A stretch of DNA of 64,000 bases from Pseudomonadaceae bacterium (GTDB lineage: Bacteria > Pseudomonadota > Gammaproteobacteria > Pseudomonadales > Azotimanducaceae). Each line of letters starts with the position of its first letter. Within the stretch, counting starts at the first letter, position 1. The position numbers and the translations under genes were made by a program. Location of the stretch: NCBI GenBank assembly GCA_024743175.1, contig JANSXA010000007.1, positions 124,001-188,000 on the forward strand. The letters are read 5' to 3'. Below, piece by piece: positions 1 to 8,971 of the stretch. The notes beneath the pieces were generated by a model, which was not told the origin of the DNA, did not search any database, and was given only the letters and a program-made list of their open reading frames with translations.

Positions 1-1
1 A

Positions 2-223
2 ACTTATTACGCCCGAGGCTACGATGCAGGTAGTGAACCCAATGATGAGTGGTGCGCAAACATTCCAGGACCAACCTGCGGCGGTGCCGGTGCTTCTCCA
101 GAAGAAGACGGTGAAGGATTTGTGCACGTTGCCAGCGGTATTCAGGGCATTGGCGATCTGCCTTCTGCAACGTACGACTGGCGAAACCCCGTAGCCAAAG
201 TTGTGATCCGCCGGGTTAAATAA
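2..223 (+). CDS. Spondin-domain protein, C-terminal part (5' end outside window)
   Basis: An open frame enters from the left edge and ends at TAA 221-223, leaving 73 residues. The fragment contains EGFVHVASGIQGIGDL and YDWRNPVAKVVIRR, the signature end of bacterial spondin_N-type secreted proteins; the paired Cys of WCANIPGPTCGG also fit. Such proteins are usually exported, and their role in bacteria is not well defined. The signal peptide and the start lie outside the window, so the full length cannot be judged. Family assignment is from recognised motifs and is fairly secure; function is not. Confidence 0.7.
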   Translation, partial: TYYARGYDAGSEPNDEWCANIPGPTCGGAGASPEEDGEGFVHVASGIQGIGDLPSATYDWRNPVAKVVIRRVK

Positions 224-653
224 CCCCTTCACATGACACCGGCGGATGAGGTGCAGCGTATCTTTGACGAGCAATGATCCAGCCGCGGCTGAGCTGCTGA
301 GACCAAAAGGCTATCCACTGGTTACGATCACCGAAACAGGTGTACAAACAACCAACAACTTATATGAGAACGATGAGCCACGGCGTAGTGCACGTAATGG
401 ATCCCGATGGCATCTTCCGCGAACTGGTTGGCGCGATCAGACCACGTGGCCCTATTCCTCAGCCAGAACACTGCCTGGCATTGGGAATCAAAATGCCGCC
501 GGCAGAGTCTTTGTAAAAAGCGCTCTAAACAGCGCTCGCGCACCAGTGAGCACGCGTTGCGAACAGCGCTGCTGCAGTTACCGCAAGCACAGCGGAATTA
601 CCGTACCCGCGACCTGATCGCCAGCAGTATTTTCTTCTCAGTTTGTCCTTGCC
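224..653. other. Gene-poor interval, possibly decayed coding DNA
   Basis: No convincing gene was found in these 430 bases. One short plus-strand frame (about 358-514) reads SHGVVHVMDPDGIFREL, vaguely like the C-terminal part of a thioredoxin-fold (SCO-like) protein, but it lacks a start, a complete domain and the metal-binding motifs. Overlapping short frames on both strands have no recognisable domain. It may be the remains of a gene lost between the spondin gene and the TonB receptor. Confidence 0.3.
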
Positions 654-2732
654 CTACCAGTTCATAGTAAGCGTCAGACCCACCTGCCGCGGCTCACCCA
701 ACTGTGTGAACAGCCGATCGGTGTAACCATCGCGCGGATCATTACCAAAGAAAAACCCGCGCACAAAATAATCTTCGTCACCCAGGTTACGCGCCCACAG
801 CCTGGCCTGCCAGGCTGTCGCTGAATAAGTCAGGCTGGCGTTAACCAGCTCAAAGGCTTTAGAGCGCTCAGCATGACTGGCGGAAAAGAAAAACTCGTCT
901 TTGCCCTCTACCTCGATACGCGCCGACCAGCGCTCACTCACATCCCACTGCAGACCGGCAAAAAACTGATAACTGGGTGCATGCGCCTGTTCACGTCCAT
1001 CAAGGTCGTTGCCGTTCTGGTCGATGTAGTCGCTATATTCGGAGTCGAGCAGACCCACATTGGCAAACGCCGTGAGCTGTTCTGTTATCTGTATAGCTGC
1101 TTCAAGTTCCAGCCCCTGATTAAAACCATCAGCAGCGTTGCCTGTGTAAACAATGAACTCCTCAGCGCCAGGTTGCCCTGCAATAGGCACCGTTCGAGAC
1201 GTTGAAATCTGCACATCACTGCGTTGCATGTGGAACAGTGCTGCACGCACTTCGAGCCTGTTCTGCCAGAGCTTCGCTTTGTACCCCAGCTCCACGTTCC
1301 ACAAATCTTCGGGATCGAACTCACGGAACGCCGCACTTAAAGAACCATCAAGATTAAAGCCGCCGGCCTTGTAACCCTGGGTGATGGAACTATAAAGAAG
1401 TCCGCCTTGGTCCAGCGCGTACTCAAGCACCACCCGCCCACCAAGCAGGTCATCATTTGGAGAATAAGACAATCCGGTAATGTCGTCATACTCCGATTTA
1501 TGTTTTTCGTAGCGGGCTCCTAGCGAAAGGCGCCATCGGGTGTTCAATTGCCGGCCGACTTCACTGTAAACAGCGTAACGATTGACATCATAGTCACTGC
1601 TGAAACGACCCGCGGCAAAGGTGTAATCCCGATCCAGTTCAACAGCCTGATCCAGCAGATATACGCCCACCACCCAATCCCAGGCACCCCCACCAAAACC
1701 CTGGCCCGGCTGAGACAACCAGCGCAGATCAACCGTTCCCGTTTGCCGTGAGCGCTGATAGCGGTCAGTTGAGGTATACCCGATAGGGTCAAAACCCGTG
1801 AAGGTCCAGTCTTCGTCGTAACCGTAGTCGATATCGCTGTCCGCAAAGCTCAGCAGTCCTTCAAAGGCAACGCTGGCAGACAGATCCGCAGCCAGAGACA
1901 GGGCTGCATAGGTGGTTTGTTGCTGGTCCTGCCCGGGCTGATCAGACAGGGTGGTACGATCATTGTCTAACGAAAAAGCATCGTAACCATTGTCTACATC
2001 AATACGTCCCAGCGAAAGCGTCCACAGCGCCGCGTCAGCCTGCCAGGTAAATTTACCTCGGTAGGTCGATTCATCCCGATTACTGGTATCGTCTTTGTTG
2101 AGGAAGTCATTCTGCATAAACCCATCGTCCTGATAGCGCTGCACGCTGATGCGATAACCGCCCTGTGATGCCATCGGCCCTGAGACAACCGCGCCAATCC
2201 CCAGCGCATCATAATCGCCAGCATCCAGCTGCAGCAGGGCACTGTGTTCCGGCGTCGGTGACGGGGTCACCACATTAATCAGTCCAGCTAGAGCATTTGC
2301 GCCATACAACGTGCCTTGTGGTCCGCGCAGCACTTCCACCTGGGCAACATCAAACAACGTTGCCGCAGTACCGAGTCCGCTTAAATCAACACCATCCACC
2401 AGAAGTCCAACAGAAGAGTTGAGCGGATCGGAAAACTGACTGCGCTCACCCACACCGCGGATTTGAATAAATCGAGCACGTGATGCGCCGCTGGCAAAAT
2501 TGACGTTGGGAATCTGTGCCAGCACTTCTTCGAGATGCTGCACTGTTGTGCCGTCTTTGTTGGGCTCCACCACCGAGGCGCTCGCTGCGGTATCCAGGAC
2601 GGTGCGATCACGAAATTCTGCGGTGACAACAATCTCTTCCATGCGCTGCCCATTGGCGTTTTCTGCCGCAGCAACATGAACAGCAAAACAGCAGGAAGTG
2701 AGTAAGAGCAAAAAAATAGAGCTGAAACGCAT
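654..2732 (-). CDS. TonB-dependent outer-membrane receptor, likely for thiamine or a precursor
   Basis: A 692-residue outer-membrane receptor that would bind its ligand at the cell surface and import it with energy from TonB-ExbBD. It has a signal peptide (residues 1 to about 23, ending AAA), a TonB-box-like segment MEEIVVTAEFRD (about 31-42), a plug domain with VEVLRGPQGTLYG (about 131-143), and a long beta-barrel ending in NW rather than the commoner terminal Phe. The length is normal for the family. The ligand is inferred from the TPP riboswitch in its leader (2783-2870, same strand); TPP-riboswitch-controlled TonB receptors are an established class of predicted thiamine receptors. It seems monocistronic, since nothing follows on the same strand. 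Confidence 0.88.
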   Translation of the reverse strand: MRFSSIFLLLLTSCCFAVHVAAAENANGQRMEEIVVTAEFRDRTVLDTAASASVVEPNKDGTTVQHLEEVLAQIPNVNFASGASRARFIQIRGVGERSQFSDPLNSSVGLLVDGVDLSGLGTAATLFDVAQVEVLRGPQGTLYGANALAGLINVVTPSPTPEHSALLQLDAGDYDALGIGAVVSGPMASQGGYRISVQRYQDDGFMQNDFLNKDDTSNRDESTYRGKFTWQADAALWTLSLGRIDVDNGYDAFSLDNDRTTLSDQPGQDQQQTTYAALSLAADLSASVAFEGLLSFADSDIDYGYDEDWTFTGFDPIGYTSTDRYQRSRQTGTVDLRWLSQPGQGFGGGAWDWVVGVYLLDQAVELDRDYTFAAGRFSSDYDVNRYAVYSEVGRQLNTRWRLSLGARYEKHKSEYDDITGLSYSPNDDLLGGRVVLEYALDQGGLLYSSITQGYKAGGFNLDGSLSAAFREFDPEDLWNVELGYKAKLWQNRLEVRAALFHMQRSDVQISTSRTVPIAGQPGAEEFIVYTGNAADGFNQGLELEAAIQITEQLTAFANVGLLDSEYSDYIDQNGNDLDGREQAHAPSYQFFAGLQWDVSERWSARIEVEGKDEFFFSASHAERSKAFELVNASLTYSATAWQARLWARNLGDEDYFVRGFFFGNDPRDGYTDRLFTQLGEPRQVGLTLTMNW

Positions 2733-2782
2733 GGCACGGACTCCTTAAACAAAAAAACAGCCTAAGGTGTGCATCTAAACGC

Positions 2783-2870
2783 CTATTCCTACGCCGGTTT
2801 TAACCGGATCAGGTTCGAAGGGTCCACCACTTGGTGTCTCAGGCTTTTTTGCCACCCCTTAGGATGTAGG
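2783..2870 (-). promoter_or_regulatory. TPP riboswitch (THI element)
   Basis: Read on the minus strand, this leader contains AAGGGGTG, then GCCTGAGA, then ACCCTTCGAACCTGATC, then GGTTAAAACCGGCGTAGG. These conserved blocks occur in order in the thiamine-pyrophosphate aptamer, including the CTGAGA bulge and the CTGATCCGGTTAAAACCGGCGTAGG-type three-way junction arm. It sits 50 to 140 bases upstream of the receptor ATG at 2732. TPP binding normally lowers expression. No clear intrinsic terminator is visible between aptamer and ATG, so control may act on translation initiation. Confidence 0.93.
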
Positions 2871-2993
2871 CATTAAGCCCAAACTAAGTTGCGCTGTCGA
2901 GCGACATTCAGTTTAGGTTCAACAAAGTTACCGTAGATTCAAACGCTCAAGGGCAGTGGTAAGTGCCCGCCAGGACTAGGGAAAGTTACTAAT

Positions 2994-3614
2994 ATGCAGG
3001 AATATCAAACACTTATACAAGTCATCGCCCTGACCATGGGTGCCGCCTGGGCCAGTGGTATTAACCTTTACGCGACCATCGCGATCCTCGGTCTGGCCGG
3101 TAACAGTGGCTATATCGACCTGCCGGAAACACTGGCCGTGGTGCAGGACCCAATGGTCATCATCGCAGCCGGGTTCATGTATTGCGTGGAGTTTTTTGCA
3201 GACAAAACACCGGGCCTGGATACGGGCTGGGATGCCATTCATACGTTTATTCGAATACCTGCCGGGGCGATGCTGGCTGCCGGTGCTGTGGGGGACGTGA
3301 CCCCCGCACTGGCGGTTGCAGCAGGACTTGTCGGCGGTACGGTAACCGCTGCTACGCATGCCACCAAGGCGGGTACACGGGTGCTGATCAACACCTCGCC
3401 GGAACCATTCAGCAACTGGGGAGCCTCTCTAGCCGGCGACCTGGCCGTATTTGCTGGTCTCTGGGCAGCATTGAGCCATCCGGTACTGTTTCTGATTGCG
3501 TTTGTGCTGTTTCTTGGCTTGATGATATGGCTGTTGCCGAAGCTGATGCGAGGTATCGCGGCTGTGGGTCGTAAGGTCGGCAGCTGGTTCAAACCGGCGC
3601 CGGCATCAGGCTGA
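2994..3614 (+). CDS. DUF4126 family inner-membrane protein
   Basis: A 206-residue, highly hydrophobic protein with several predicted membrane segments (about 8-32, 52-68, 82-118, 138-180). The stretch THATKAGTRVLINTSPEPFSN is the hallmark of DUF4126, found in many proteobacteria with no assigned function. The ATG at 2994 follows AGGGAAAG at a good distance. It is divergent from the thiamine-receptor gene, with the riboswitch leader between them. No operon partner is evident: the next gene begins about 110 bases on and encodes a cell-wall enzyme. Family call is strong; the role is unknown. Confidence 0.85.
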   Translation: MQEYQTLIQVIALTMGAAWASGINLYATIAILGLAGNSGYIDLPETLAVVQDPMVIIAAGFMYCVEFFADKTPGLDTGWDAIHTFIRIPAGAMLAAGAVGDVTPALAVAAGLVGGTVTAATHATKAGTRVLINTSPEPFSNWGASLAGDLAVFAGLWAALSHPVLFLIAFVLFLGLMIWLLPKLMRGIAAVGRKVGSWFKPAPASG

Positions 3615-3722
3615 AGTGGCTAAAAGATTCATCACTTTTCCATAATCTCTTTTGTAAAAAAGAAACCGAGTTTGCTGGCACAGTGATAGGCTTGTCAGCA
3701 TGCTCACGGACACCCTCTGACC

Positions 3723-6026
3723 TTGGCCGCTCGAAAAAAGACAGTCAGCAAAAAAAACACCGCTAAGCCTGCCAGATCACGCTGGTTGAAACCCCTTCTT
3801 AAACTGGGTTTCTACAGCAGTCTGCTATTTGGGCTGGCGCTGGTGGGCTACCTGATTTACGTCGACCGGACCATCACCAAAACTTTTGAAGGTCGCCGCT
3901 GGTCGGTACCCGCACAGGTGTTTGCGCAGCCACTGGAACTCTATGCGGGCGCGCGTTTGAGCCGTGCAGAATTGACCATTGAACTGGAACGCCTCGGTTA
4001 TAAACGGCATGCCAACCTGCCACATCCCGGTACATTCAAATCGCCTGGCAACGAACTGCAGATTTATCTCCGCAGTTTCGCGTTCATGGAACGACACCGG
4101 GACGCACAACGTATTTCCGTGGCCTTTGCAGGCAAACGCATCACGCAAATCAGCGGTGAAAACGGCGCCATACCCCTTTTAAGATTAGACCCGGCAACAA
4201 TTGGCAGCTTCTTCCCCAGCCACGGCGAGGACCGCATCATTCTGTCGCCAGAACAGGTGCCGCCACTGTTATCTGAAGGCTTGAAAGCAGTTGAAGACCG
4301 CAACTTTGATCAACATGCCGGTTTCAGCATCCGTGGCATTATTCGCGCTTTAATGGTGAATTTGCGGGCTGGCGAGCGCCAACAAGGCGGCAGCACCTTA
4401 ACCCAGCAGCTGGTGAAAAGTTATTTTCTGGACAACCGGCGAACCATCGAGCGCAAGCTTAAAGAAGTTGCCATGGCAATTATTCTCGATGCCCGCTTTT
4501 CCAAGGAAGACCTGTTAACCGCTTACATCAACGAAATATTCCTCGGGCAAAACGGCAGTCGCGCGGTACATGGATTCGGCCTGGGTGCACAGTTCTACTT
4601 TAACAAACCGTTAGCCGAGCTTGAAAGTGATGAGATCGCAACGATGATTGCCATCATCCGCGGCCCTTCTTTCTACAATCCATTTCGCCACCCCGAACGC
4701 GCGCTTGAACGACGCAATCGTATTCTAGCTACCTTCGAAAATGATGGCTTGATAGATACAGAACAGCTTACCGTCGCGCTGGGTCAGCCACTGGGTGTTG
4801 TCGCCAGCCCAACCAGCGGCGGTGCTTATTATCCAGCGTTCATGGATCAGGTACGTACCGAGCTTAAAGATCATTACGATCCCGAGGCACTGTCCTCAGC
4901 GGGTCTGCGTATTTTCACCACCATAAAACCCCGTCAGCAGGAGGCAGTACAACGGACGGTCAGCCATACGCTGAATCAGATTGAAAGCGACCGCAACGTT
5001 GAAGCGGGCACCCTGCAGGCAGCGGCGGTAGTGGCAGACAGCCAGACCGGTGAGATACATGCGCTTGTGGGTGGGCGTAAAGGCCGGGTAGATGGATTTA
5101 ATCGCGCACTTAATGCGGAGCGATCAGTGGGCTCACTGATCAAACCGGTGATTTACCTCACCGCCATTGAGTCCGGCATGCACCTGGGCACCCTGATAAA
5201 AGACGAACCAATAACCATTCAACCCGAGTTCGGAGACGTCTGGGAGCCGAAGAATTTCAACGGCGAATACACCGGCGAGTTGCCAATGATCCGGGCACTG
5301 GCGGAATCGTCTAATCTGGCCACCGTTCATCTGGGTATGCAGGTCGGTCTGCCGCTTATCGCGCAGCGCTTCAAACATCTGATCGGCCATGAACCGAAAA
5401 ACAAGTACCCTTCCTTTCTGTTGGGTGCAGAGGCGCTGTCTCCACTGGCCATGCTTGAACTGTATGGGAACTTTGCCTCCGGCGGTTTTCGCACTCCGCC
5501 CAAAGCGGTTATCGCCGTGTTAGACGAACGTGGGCAGGCCTTGACCCATCACCCGTTTGAGCTGGAACAGACAATCGAATCCCGCCATGCCGCAACCATC
5601 AACCGAGCCCTGGAAATTGCCATGGCTAAAGGTACGGGCAGAACTTCGCCTTTTGCCCGACGTGGCGTTGCCGGCAAAACCGGCACCTCTAACGACAACC
5701 GCGACAGCTGGTTTGCGGGATTTGATAACAGTCATGTCTCTGTCGTATGGGTAGGTCGCGACGATAACGCGGTGACCGGGCTAACCGGCTCATCTGGCGC
5801 TCTGCGGGTATGGAACGGGATTGCCCGTCAGGACGGTATCGACCCGCTCACGCACGCACCGAGCGCAGAGCTGGTTGACATAGAATTCAGCAGCGGCTTA
5901 CGTGCAAACGCCGACTGTGCTGACGTGGTTAATGTGCCGATACCTGATTTTGAGAACCTGCAGACAAAGCCCGGTTGCCGCGTCAATTCCGGCAGCGGGT
6001 TGCGACGCTGGTTTGGCAGTCAATAA
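3723..6026 (+). CDS. mrcB: Penicillin-binding protein 1B (bifunctional peptidoglycan synthase)
   Basis: A 767-residue class A PBP that polymerises lipid II and cross-links the strands in the periplasm. Order: basic cytoplasmic tail, one membrane anchor (about 25-47), UB2H-like region (LpoB-binding in known PBP1B), GT51 transglycosylase with VEDRNF (Glu191) and GGSTLTQQLVKSYF, and transpeptidase with SLIK (Ser471 to Lys474), SSN and KTGT (652-655). All key residues are present. The best start is TTG at 3723; no strong ribosome-binding site is seen, so the start is uncertain. The last 57 bp recur at 11512-11568, and a diverged copy of the preceding 52 bp recurs with them, implying insertion of about 5.5 kb between this gene and its former neighbour, the TPR lipoprotein gene at 11585. 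Confidence 0.95.
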   Translation: MAARKKTVSKKNTAKPARSRWLKPLLKLGFYSSLLFGLALVGYLIYVDRTITKTFEGRRWSVPAQVFAQPLELYAGARLSRAELTIELERLGYKRHANLPHPGTFKSPGNELQIYLRSFAFMERHRDAQRISVAFAGKRITQISGENGAIPLLRLDPATIGSFFPSHGEDRIILSPEQVPPLLSEGLKAVEDRNFDQHAGFSIRGIIRALMVNLRAGERQQGGSTLTQQLVKSYFLDNRRTIERKLKEVAMAIILDARFSKEDLLTAYINEIFLGQNGSRAVHGFGLGAQFYFNKPLAELESDEIATMIAIIRGPSFYNPFRHPERALERRNRILATFENDGLIDTEQLTVALGQPLGVVASPTSGGAYYPAFMDQVRTELKDHYDPEALSSAGLRIFTTIKPRQQEAVQRTVSHTLNQIESDRNVEAGTLQAAAVVADSQTGEIHALVGGRKGRVDGFNRALNAERSVGSLIKPVIYLTAIESGMHLGTLIKDEPITIQPEFGDVWEPKNFNGEYTGELPMIRALAESSNLATVHLGMQVGLPLIAQRFKHLIGHEPKNKYPSFLLGAEALSPLAMLELYGNFASGGFRTPPKAVIAVLDERGQALTHHPFELEQTIESRHAATINRALEIAMAKGTGRTSPFARRGVAGKTGTSNDNRDSWFAGFDNSHVSVVWVGRDDNAVTGLTGSSGALRVWNGIARQDGIDPLTHAPSAELVDIEFSSGLRANADCADVVNVPIPDFENLQTKPGCRVNSGSGLRRWFGSQ

Positions 6027-6039
6027 CTACCTATCATTA
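5983..6039 (+). repeat. Direct repeat copy 1 (mrcB 3' end; candidate attL)
   Basis: This 57-bp stretch covers the last codons of mrcB, its stop and 13 bp beyond. It matches 11512-11568 at 56 of 57 positions, the only difference being T6001 versus G11530 (Leu versus Trp codon). The 52 bp to the left (5931-5982 versus 11460-11511) match at only 33 of 52 by my count, with the same reading register. Identity stops abruptly at 6039/6040, where an IS3-type orfA fragment begins. The pattern fits an attachment site or recombination point at the 3' end of a housekeeping gene. Confidence 0.85.
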
Positions 6040-6144
6040 CGCGATCCTGCACTGCTCACGACATAGACCCGCAACCTTAACGCCTTCTTCGTTCTGCTTG
6101 AGAATCGCCAGAATCTGGCCGTTCATGTAGCGAGACTTTTTCAC
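6034..6144 (-). pseudogene. IS3-family transposase OrfA, N-terminal fragment
   Basis: On the minus strand from GTG at 6144 the frame reads KKSRYMNGQILAILKQNEEG and then VKVAGLCREQ, closely matching the helix-turn-helix start of IS3-family OrfA proteins (usual pattern MKKSRFTEEQI...LKQAEAGVPVxELCREHG). It goes out of family after LCRE and stops (TAA TGA) where the mrcB repeat begins, so only about 35 codons survive. No OrfB, DDE domain or terminal inverted repeat was found nearby. It marks a rearrangement at the left edge of the 6-11.5 kb island. Confidence 0.75.
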
Positions 6145-6463
6145 TGAGTACGCCAGAGTTCAGTTTGAAATAACCCTCTACTTCTCATCCCAAATTTTTT
6201 GGCCTCGATTCACCAGCGGTTTGAGAATTCTCACCCCGGCAGAAGGTGATCAGACAGGTCGGCACAGACGCTTCCCGTTTAAGGCCGAAAGGCAGCCAAC
6301 TGGTATTGGATCGGACGAACTGTTGTTTCGTCTGATGAGTTACCTGTCGCTGCTCAGCGACCGCAGGAACGCATCACGTGAACCTTTGTCTTAAGATCTG
6401 GCTGAATACCCTGCGTCCGGTCGTTATCACCGCGAGTGCTCGCATTATCGTCAATCTGCCACG
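6145..6463. other. Non-coding interval at left end of island
   Basis: About 320 bases between the orfA fragment and the stop of the membrane-protein gene at 6464. Short plus-strand frames are interrupted and match nothing I recognise. The segment next to 6145 should hold the upstream end of the IS fragment, but I could not identify a typical terminal inverted repeat. No tRNA or integrase remnant is visible. Confidence 0.4.
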
Positions 6464-8248
6464 CTAGCTCAGTGGCTCTTCGCCGCTTGCCTCCTGAATT
6501 CGATCACGATCAACGGGGGGGTGTTTTGCACCATCGTCATGTCCCAGCTGAGCACGTGTCTGCTGATTAACCTGGAAAATGCGTGAAGCGGCATCCAGGT
6601 CTTTTTCGTTGTTAATACTGGCAATGGCTTCACGCTGTTGCATGAATTTCCGCAGGTCGGTGATGATTGCATCAAGGTCATCATTTGCTTTGTGCATCTC
6701 CAGGACATATCGAGCCAGTTCAAGGTTCAGTGCACCACTGGCTGCAAACGTCGAGGTTATGGCGCGGGTAGCAATGACCCAGGGGGTCATGGAAGATCGA
6801 ACGACGACGTTTTCAGAGCGAGTGCTGTCGTAGATGCTGGTGCCGGTTGAAAGTTTTGAGGCCGTGTAGGTACCCCGGCATTGGAAATAAACCAGCAGAG
6901 ATTCGAATTGCATCTCCGCCCAGAAAGCGTGACTGAAATTACTCAGGATGCGTGTGAATATAGCCAGCATGCTCAATGTGACAACCGTTGAAATCAGCGG
7001 CCCTGGATTTGCCTGTCCAGTCGATTCGATCATTGCTCCTACAACGTCGGGCAGATTAAACAATATCAGCCCCAGCCCCAGCGCCAGGGCAGCGGCTGCA
7101 CAGGTTGCTGCGATTCGTCCAGAATGAAACAACCCCGAATACACCATGTTGTGAAAAACCGGCTGCGTTTCCTGTAACAGCTCTCCATCAAAGTCACCTT
7201 TATCATCGCTACCTTGCTCAAATAATTTAGCTTCGAAGCCGCGATAAACGCGGTTAGGTGCTTCTTTGTAGCGGCGATTCGCCATGACAATATTTTCTAG
7301 GTTAATAAATACTTCCTGGGGATGAATAGACTCCTGCCAGTTTTCTCGATATTCCGCCACTTCCACCACCGGGTTGGTAAGCTTTGAGCGACCCGCCAGC
7401 AGTACCAGGAAAATTGCAGAAGCAAAGCTCGCCAGCGCAACTGCGATAAACAGATGCTGAGTGCTTGAAAAAGGTAGCGCGGGTAAAGCCAGCACACTGT
7501 TGTGGAAAAGCCCCAGCATTACGGGTAGCGCAACAGCACCGCTAATCCACAGAGTCAGGGTCAGCGGCCCGGGCATTTTGAGGCGGCTTTCATTTAACAG
7601 GCGCGAGAGTGGCGGGCTGGCTTGAGCCCAGATCACAAGCAGATAGATGAGCAGTAAAACGGCCATCCAGTCCATGATCGGAGTTTGGGTGACATTGGTG
7701 ATTCCCGTTGCGCCGGAAAACCAGGCAAGCGCAAAGCTCAGAATGGCGATAACGGTCTGAGCAACTGCTCGCGCTAAACGCTGGGCCAGATTACGGTAAG
7801 CGTAAGGTAGATATAAAAGCTTGGGAAACAGGGAATGGACCAGACGGGAGAACCACTCCCGCGGTTCTTCAAAACTGATGTTCTGACGACCTTGCAACAT
7901 TTGCTCTAATTGTTGCGCGGTGTACACCGTCTCAATATCTTCTTTCGCTCGCTGACTTTTTTCAACGTTGGTGGCCAGATTGGCAGGAACACTGCGACCG
8001 ACAAAAAAGCGGAATACCTGAAACGAGCCCGCGCCGATGCGTTGCAAGCCCCAGCCAATCAGCAGCACACCACATAAACCTGTTGTGGCTCCGATTTCCC
8101 AGCCATTGCCGGCGGTTTGTGCCTGCACCTCCAGCAGCAGGACAACCCCAAGCACAAACAGCGGTAGCCCGCTTGCAACACGAATTCCTCCTTCTATTCT
8201 GAATGGATTGGTAATTCCAAGATCAATCGAGCCGTAATCAAATGCCAC
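6464..8248 (-). CDS. Polytopic membrane protein of unknown family
   Basis: A 594-residue protein that I do not recognise. Hydrophobic segments lie at about 28-42, 55-68, 163-185, 193-210, 228-250, 262-285, 390-412 and 425-445, so it is probably an inner-membrane protein with large soluble loops. The first loop (about 85-150) is charged, and the C-terminal 120 residues are soluble with charged helices (EMHKANDDLDAIITDLRKFM). No catalytic motif stands out. It is last in a minus-strand set with 8294-8950 and 8972-9259 and lies within the island between the mrcB repeats. Co-transcription suggests the three form one envelope function, but this is inference only. Confidence 0.7.
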   Translation of the reverse strand: MAFDYGSIDLGITNPFRIEGGIRVASGLPLFVLGVVLLLEVQAQTAGNGWEIGATTGLCGVLLIGWGLQRIGAGSFQVFRFFVGRSVPANLATNVEKSQRAKEDIETVYTAQQLEQMLQGRQNISFEEPREWFSRLVHSLFPKLLYLPYAYRNLAQRLARAVAQTVIAILSFALAWFSGATGITNVTQTPIMDWMAVLLLIYLLVIWAQASPPLSRLLNESRLKMPGPLTLTLWISGAVALPVMLGLFHNSVLALPALPFSSTQHLFIAVALASFASAIFLVLLAGRSKLTNPVVEVAEYRENWQESIHPQEVFINLENIVMANRRYKEAPNRVYRGFEAKLFEQGSDDKGDFDGELLQETQPVFHNMVYSGLFHSGRIAATCAAAALALGLGLILFNLPDVVGAMIESTGQANPGPLISTVVTLSMLAIFTRILSNFSHAFWAEMQFESLLVYFQCRGTYTASKLSTGTSIYDSTRSENVVVRSSMTPWVIATRAITSTFAASGALNLELARYVLEMHKANDDLDAIITDLRKFMQQREAIASINNEKDLDAASRIFQVNQQTRAQLGHDDGAKHPPVDRDRIQEASGEEPLS

Positions 8249-8293
8249 TTTGAACCTCCCTACTTGAGTTTGTCCGTGTTTTCATAAGCACCG

Positions 8294-8950
8294 CTATGCG
8301 TGCAGCTGATTGGGTTGCGGATCAGCAGCCAGTGTTTGCACCGCCTGTTTAAATTTTGCGTCTGAACGCACTCGACTGGCTCTTAACGCCGCCACTATGG
8401 AACCCACCAGCCACATCAACAGGCCGCCTATGGCGGCGCCAAAACCGCCGATAAACAGTGATTCGCCGAAGCCTTTGTCATCACTGAAAAAAGCCATCGA
8501 GAAGAACAGCAGACCCAGCAGCGCTACCACCAGCCCGCTGCTGAACCTGGGAAACATCACCTGACGCAGATATTTATTGTGGGTATAGGTGTTGCGGGTG
8601 TTGTGATTAAACACCTGGAAGTATTTTCCATATTCCGATTTGCCAGGGATCGCGAGGAAAAACGTCAAGTGCTGGCCTGGCTGGCAGGGTACGAGAAAAT
8701 CTACAGTTTGAATCAGATGCTCAATGCCCTCTTCATCGCGCAGGTAGATGTCCTGGTAGTTTGTGGTTGTTGAGGATATCGAGCCGGAAACCGGGGCGTT
8801 GTAGCCTGAGGTGCCGTAGCTGCCTCCACCACTGATTGAGCCGTTAACCTCAGTTTCGCTGCGGGTATCATTGCCGGCAACAATGCCGCTGCGACTTCGC
8901 ACCTCATAGGATATTCCCAGGGTTCTGTTGGCAGTGATCAGTTTAGACAT
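8294..8950 (-). CDS. Membrane protein with Gly/Ser-rich N-terminal region, unknown function
   Basis: A 218-residue protein. The N-terminal half is polar, with a low-complexity Gly/Ser/Thr stretch (about 35-65, VNGSISGGGSYGTSG) and a beta-rich segment (YLRDEEGIEHLIQTVDFLVP). Two membrane segments follow (about 140-156 and 165-190) and then a short basic tail. No signal peptide is present, so the N-terminal half is probably cytoplasmic. I know no family for it. It lies 45 bases upstream of the 594-residue membrane protein and 21 bases downstream of a lipoprotein gene, all on the minus strand, and is probably in one operon. Confidence 0.65.
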   Translation of the reverse strand: MSKLITANRTLGISYEVRSRSGIVAGNDTRSETEVNGSISGGGSYGTSGYNAPVSGSISSTTTNYQDIYLRDEEGIEHLIQTVDFLVPCQPGQHLTFFLAIPGKSEYGKYFQVFNHNTRNTYTHNKYLRQVMFPRFSSGLVVALLGLLFFSMAFFSDDKGFGESLFIGGFGAAIGGLLMWLVGSIVAALRASRVRSDAKFKQAVQTLAADPQPNQLHA

Positions 8951-8971
8951 TGGATTCTCCTGATGGTTGTT

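Noticed and set aside
246-667. Open frames of 86-123 codons on both strands
   Set aside because: They overlap each other, have no ribosome-binding sites and no complete domain; at most decayed coding DNA.
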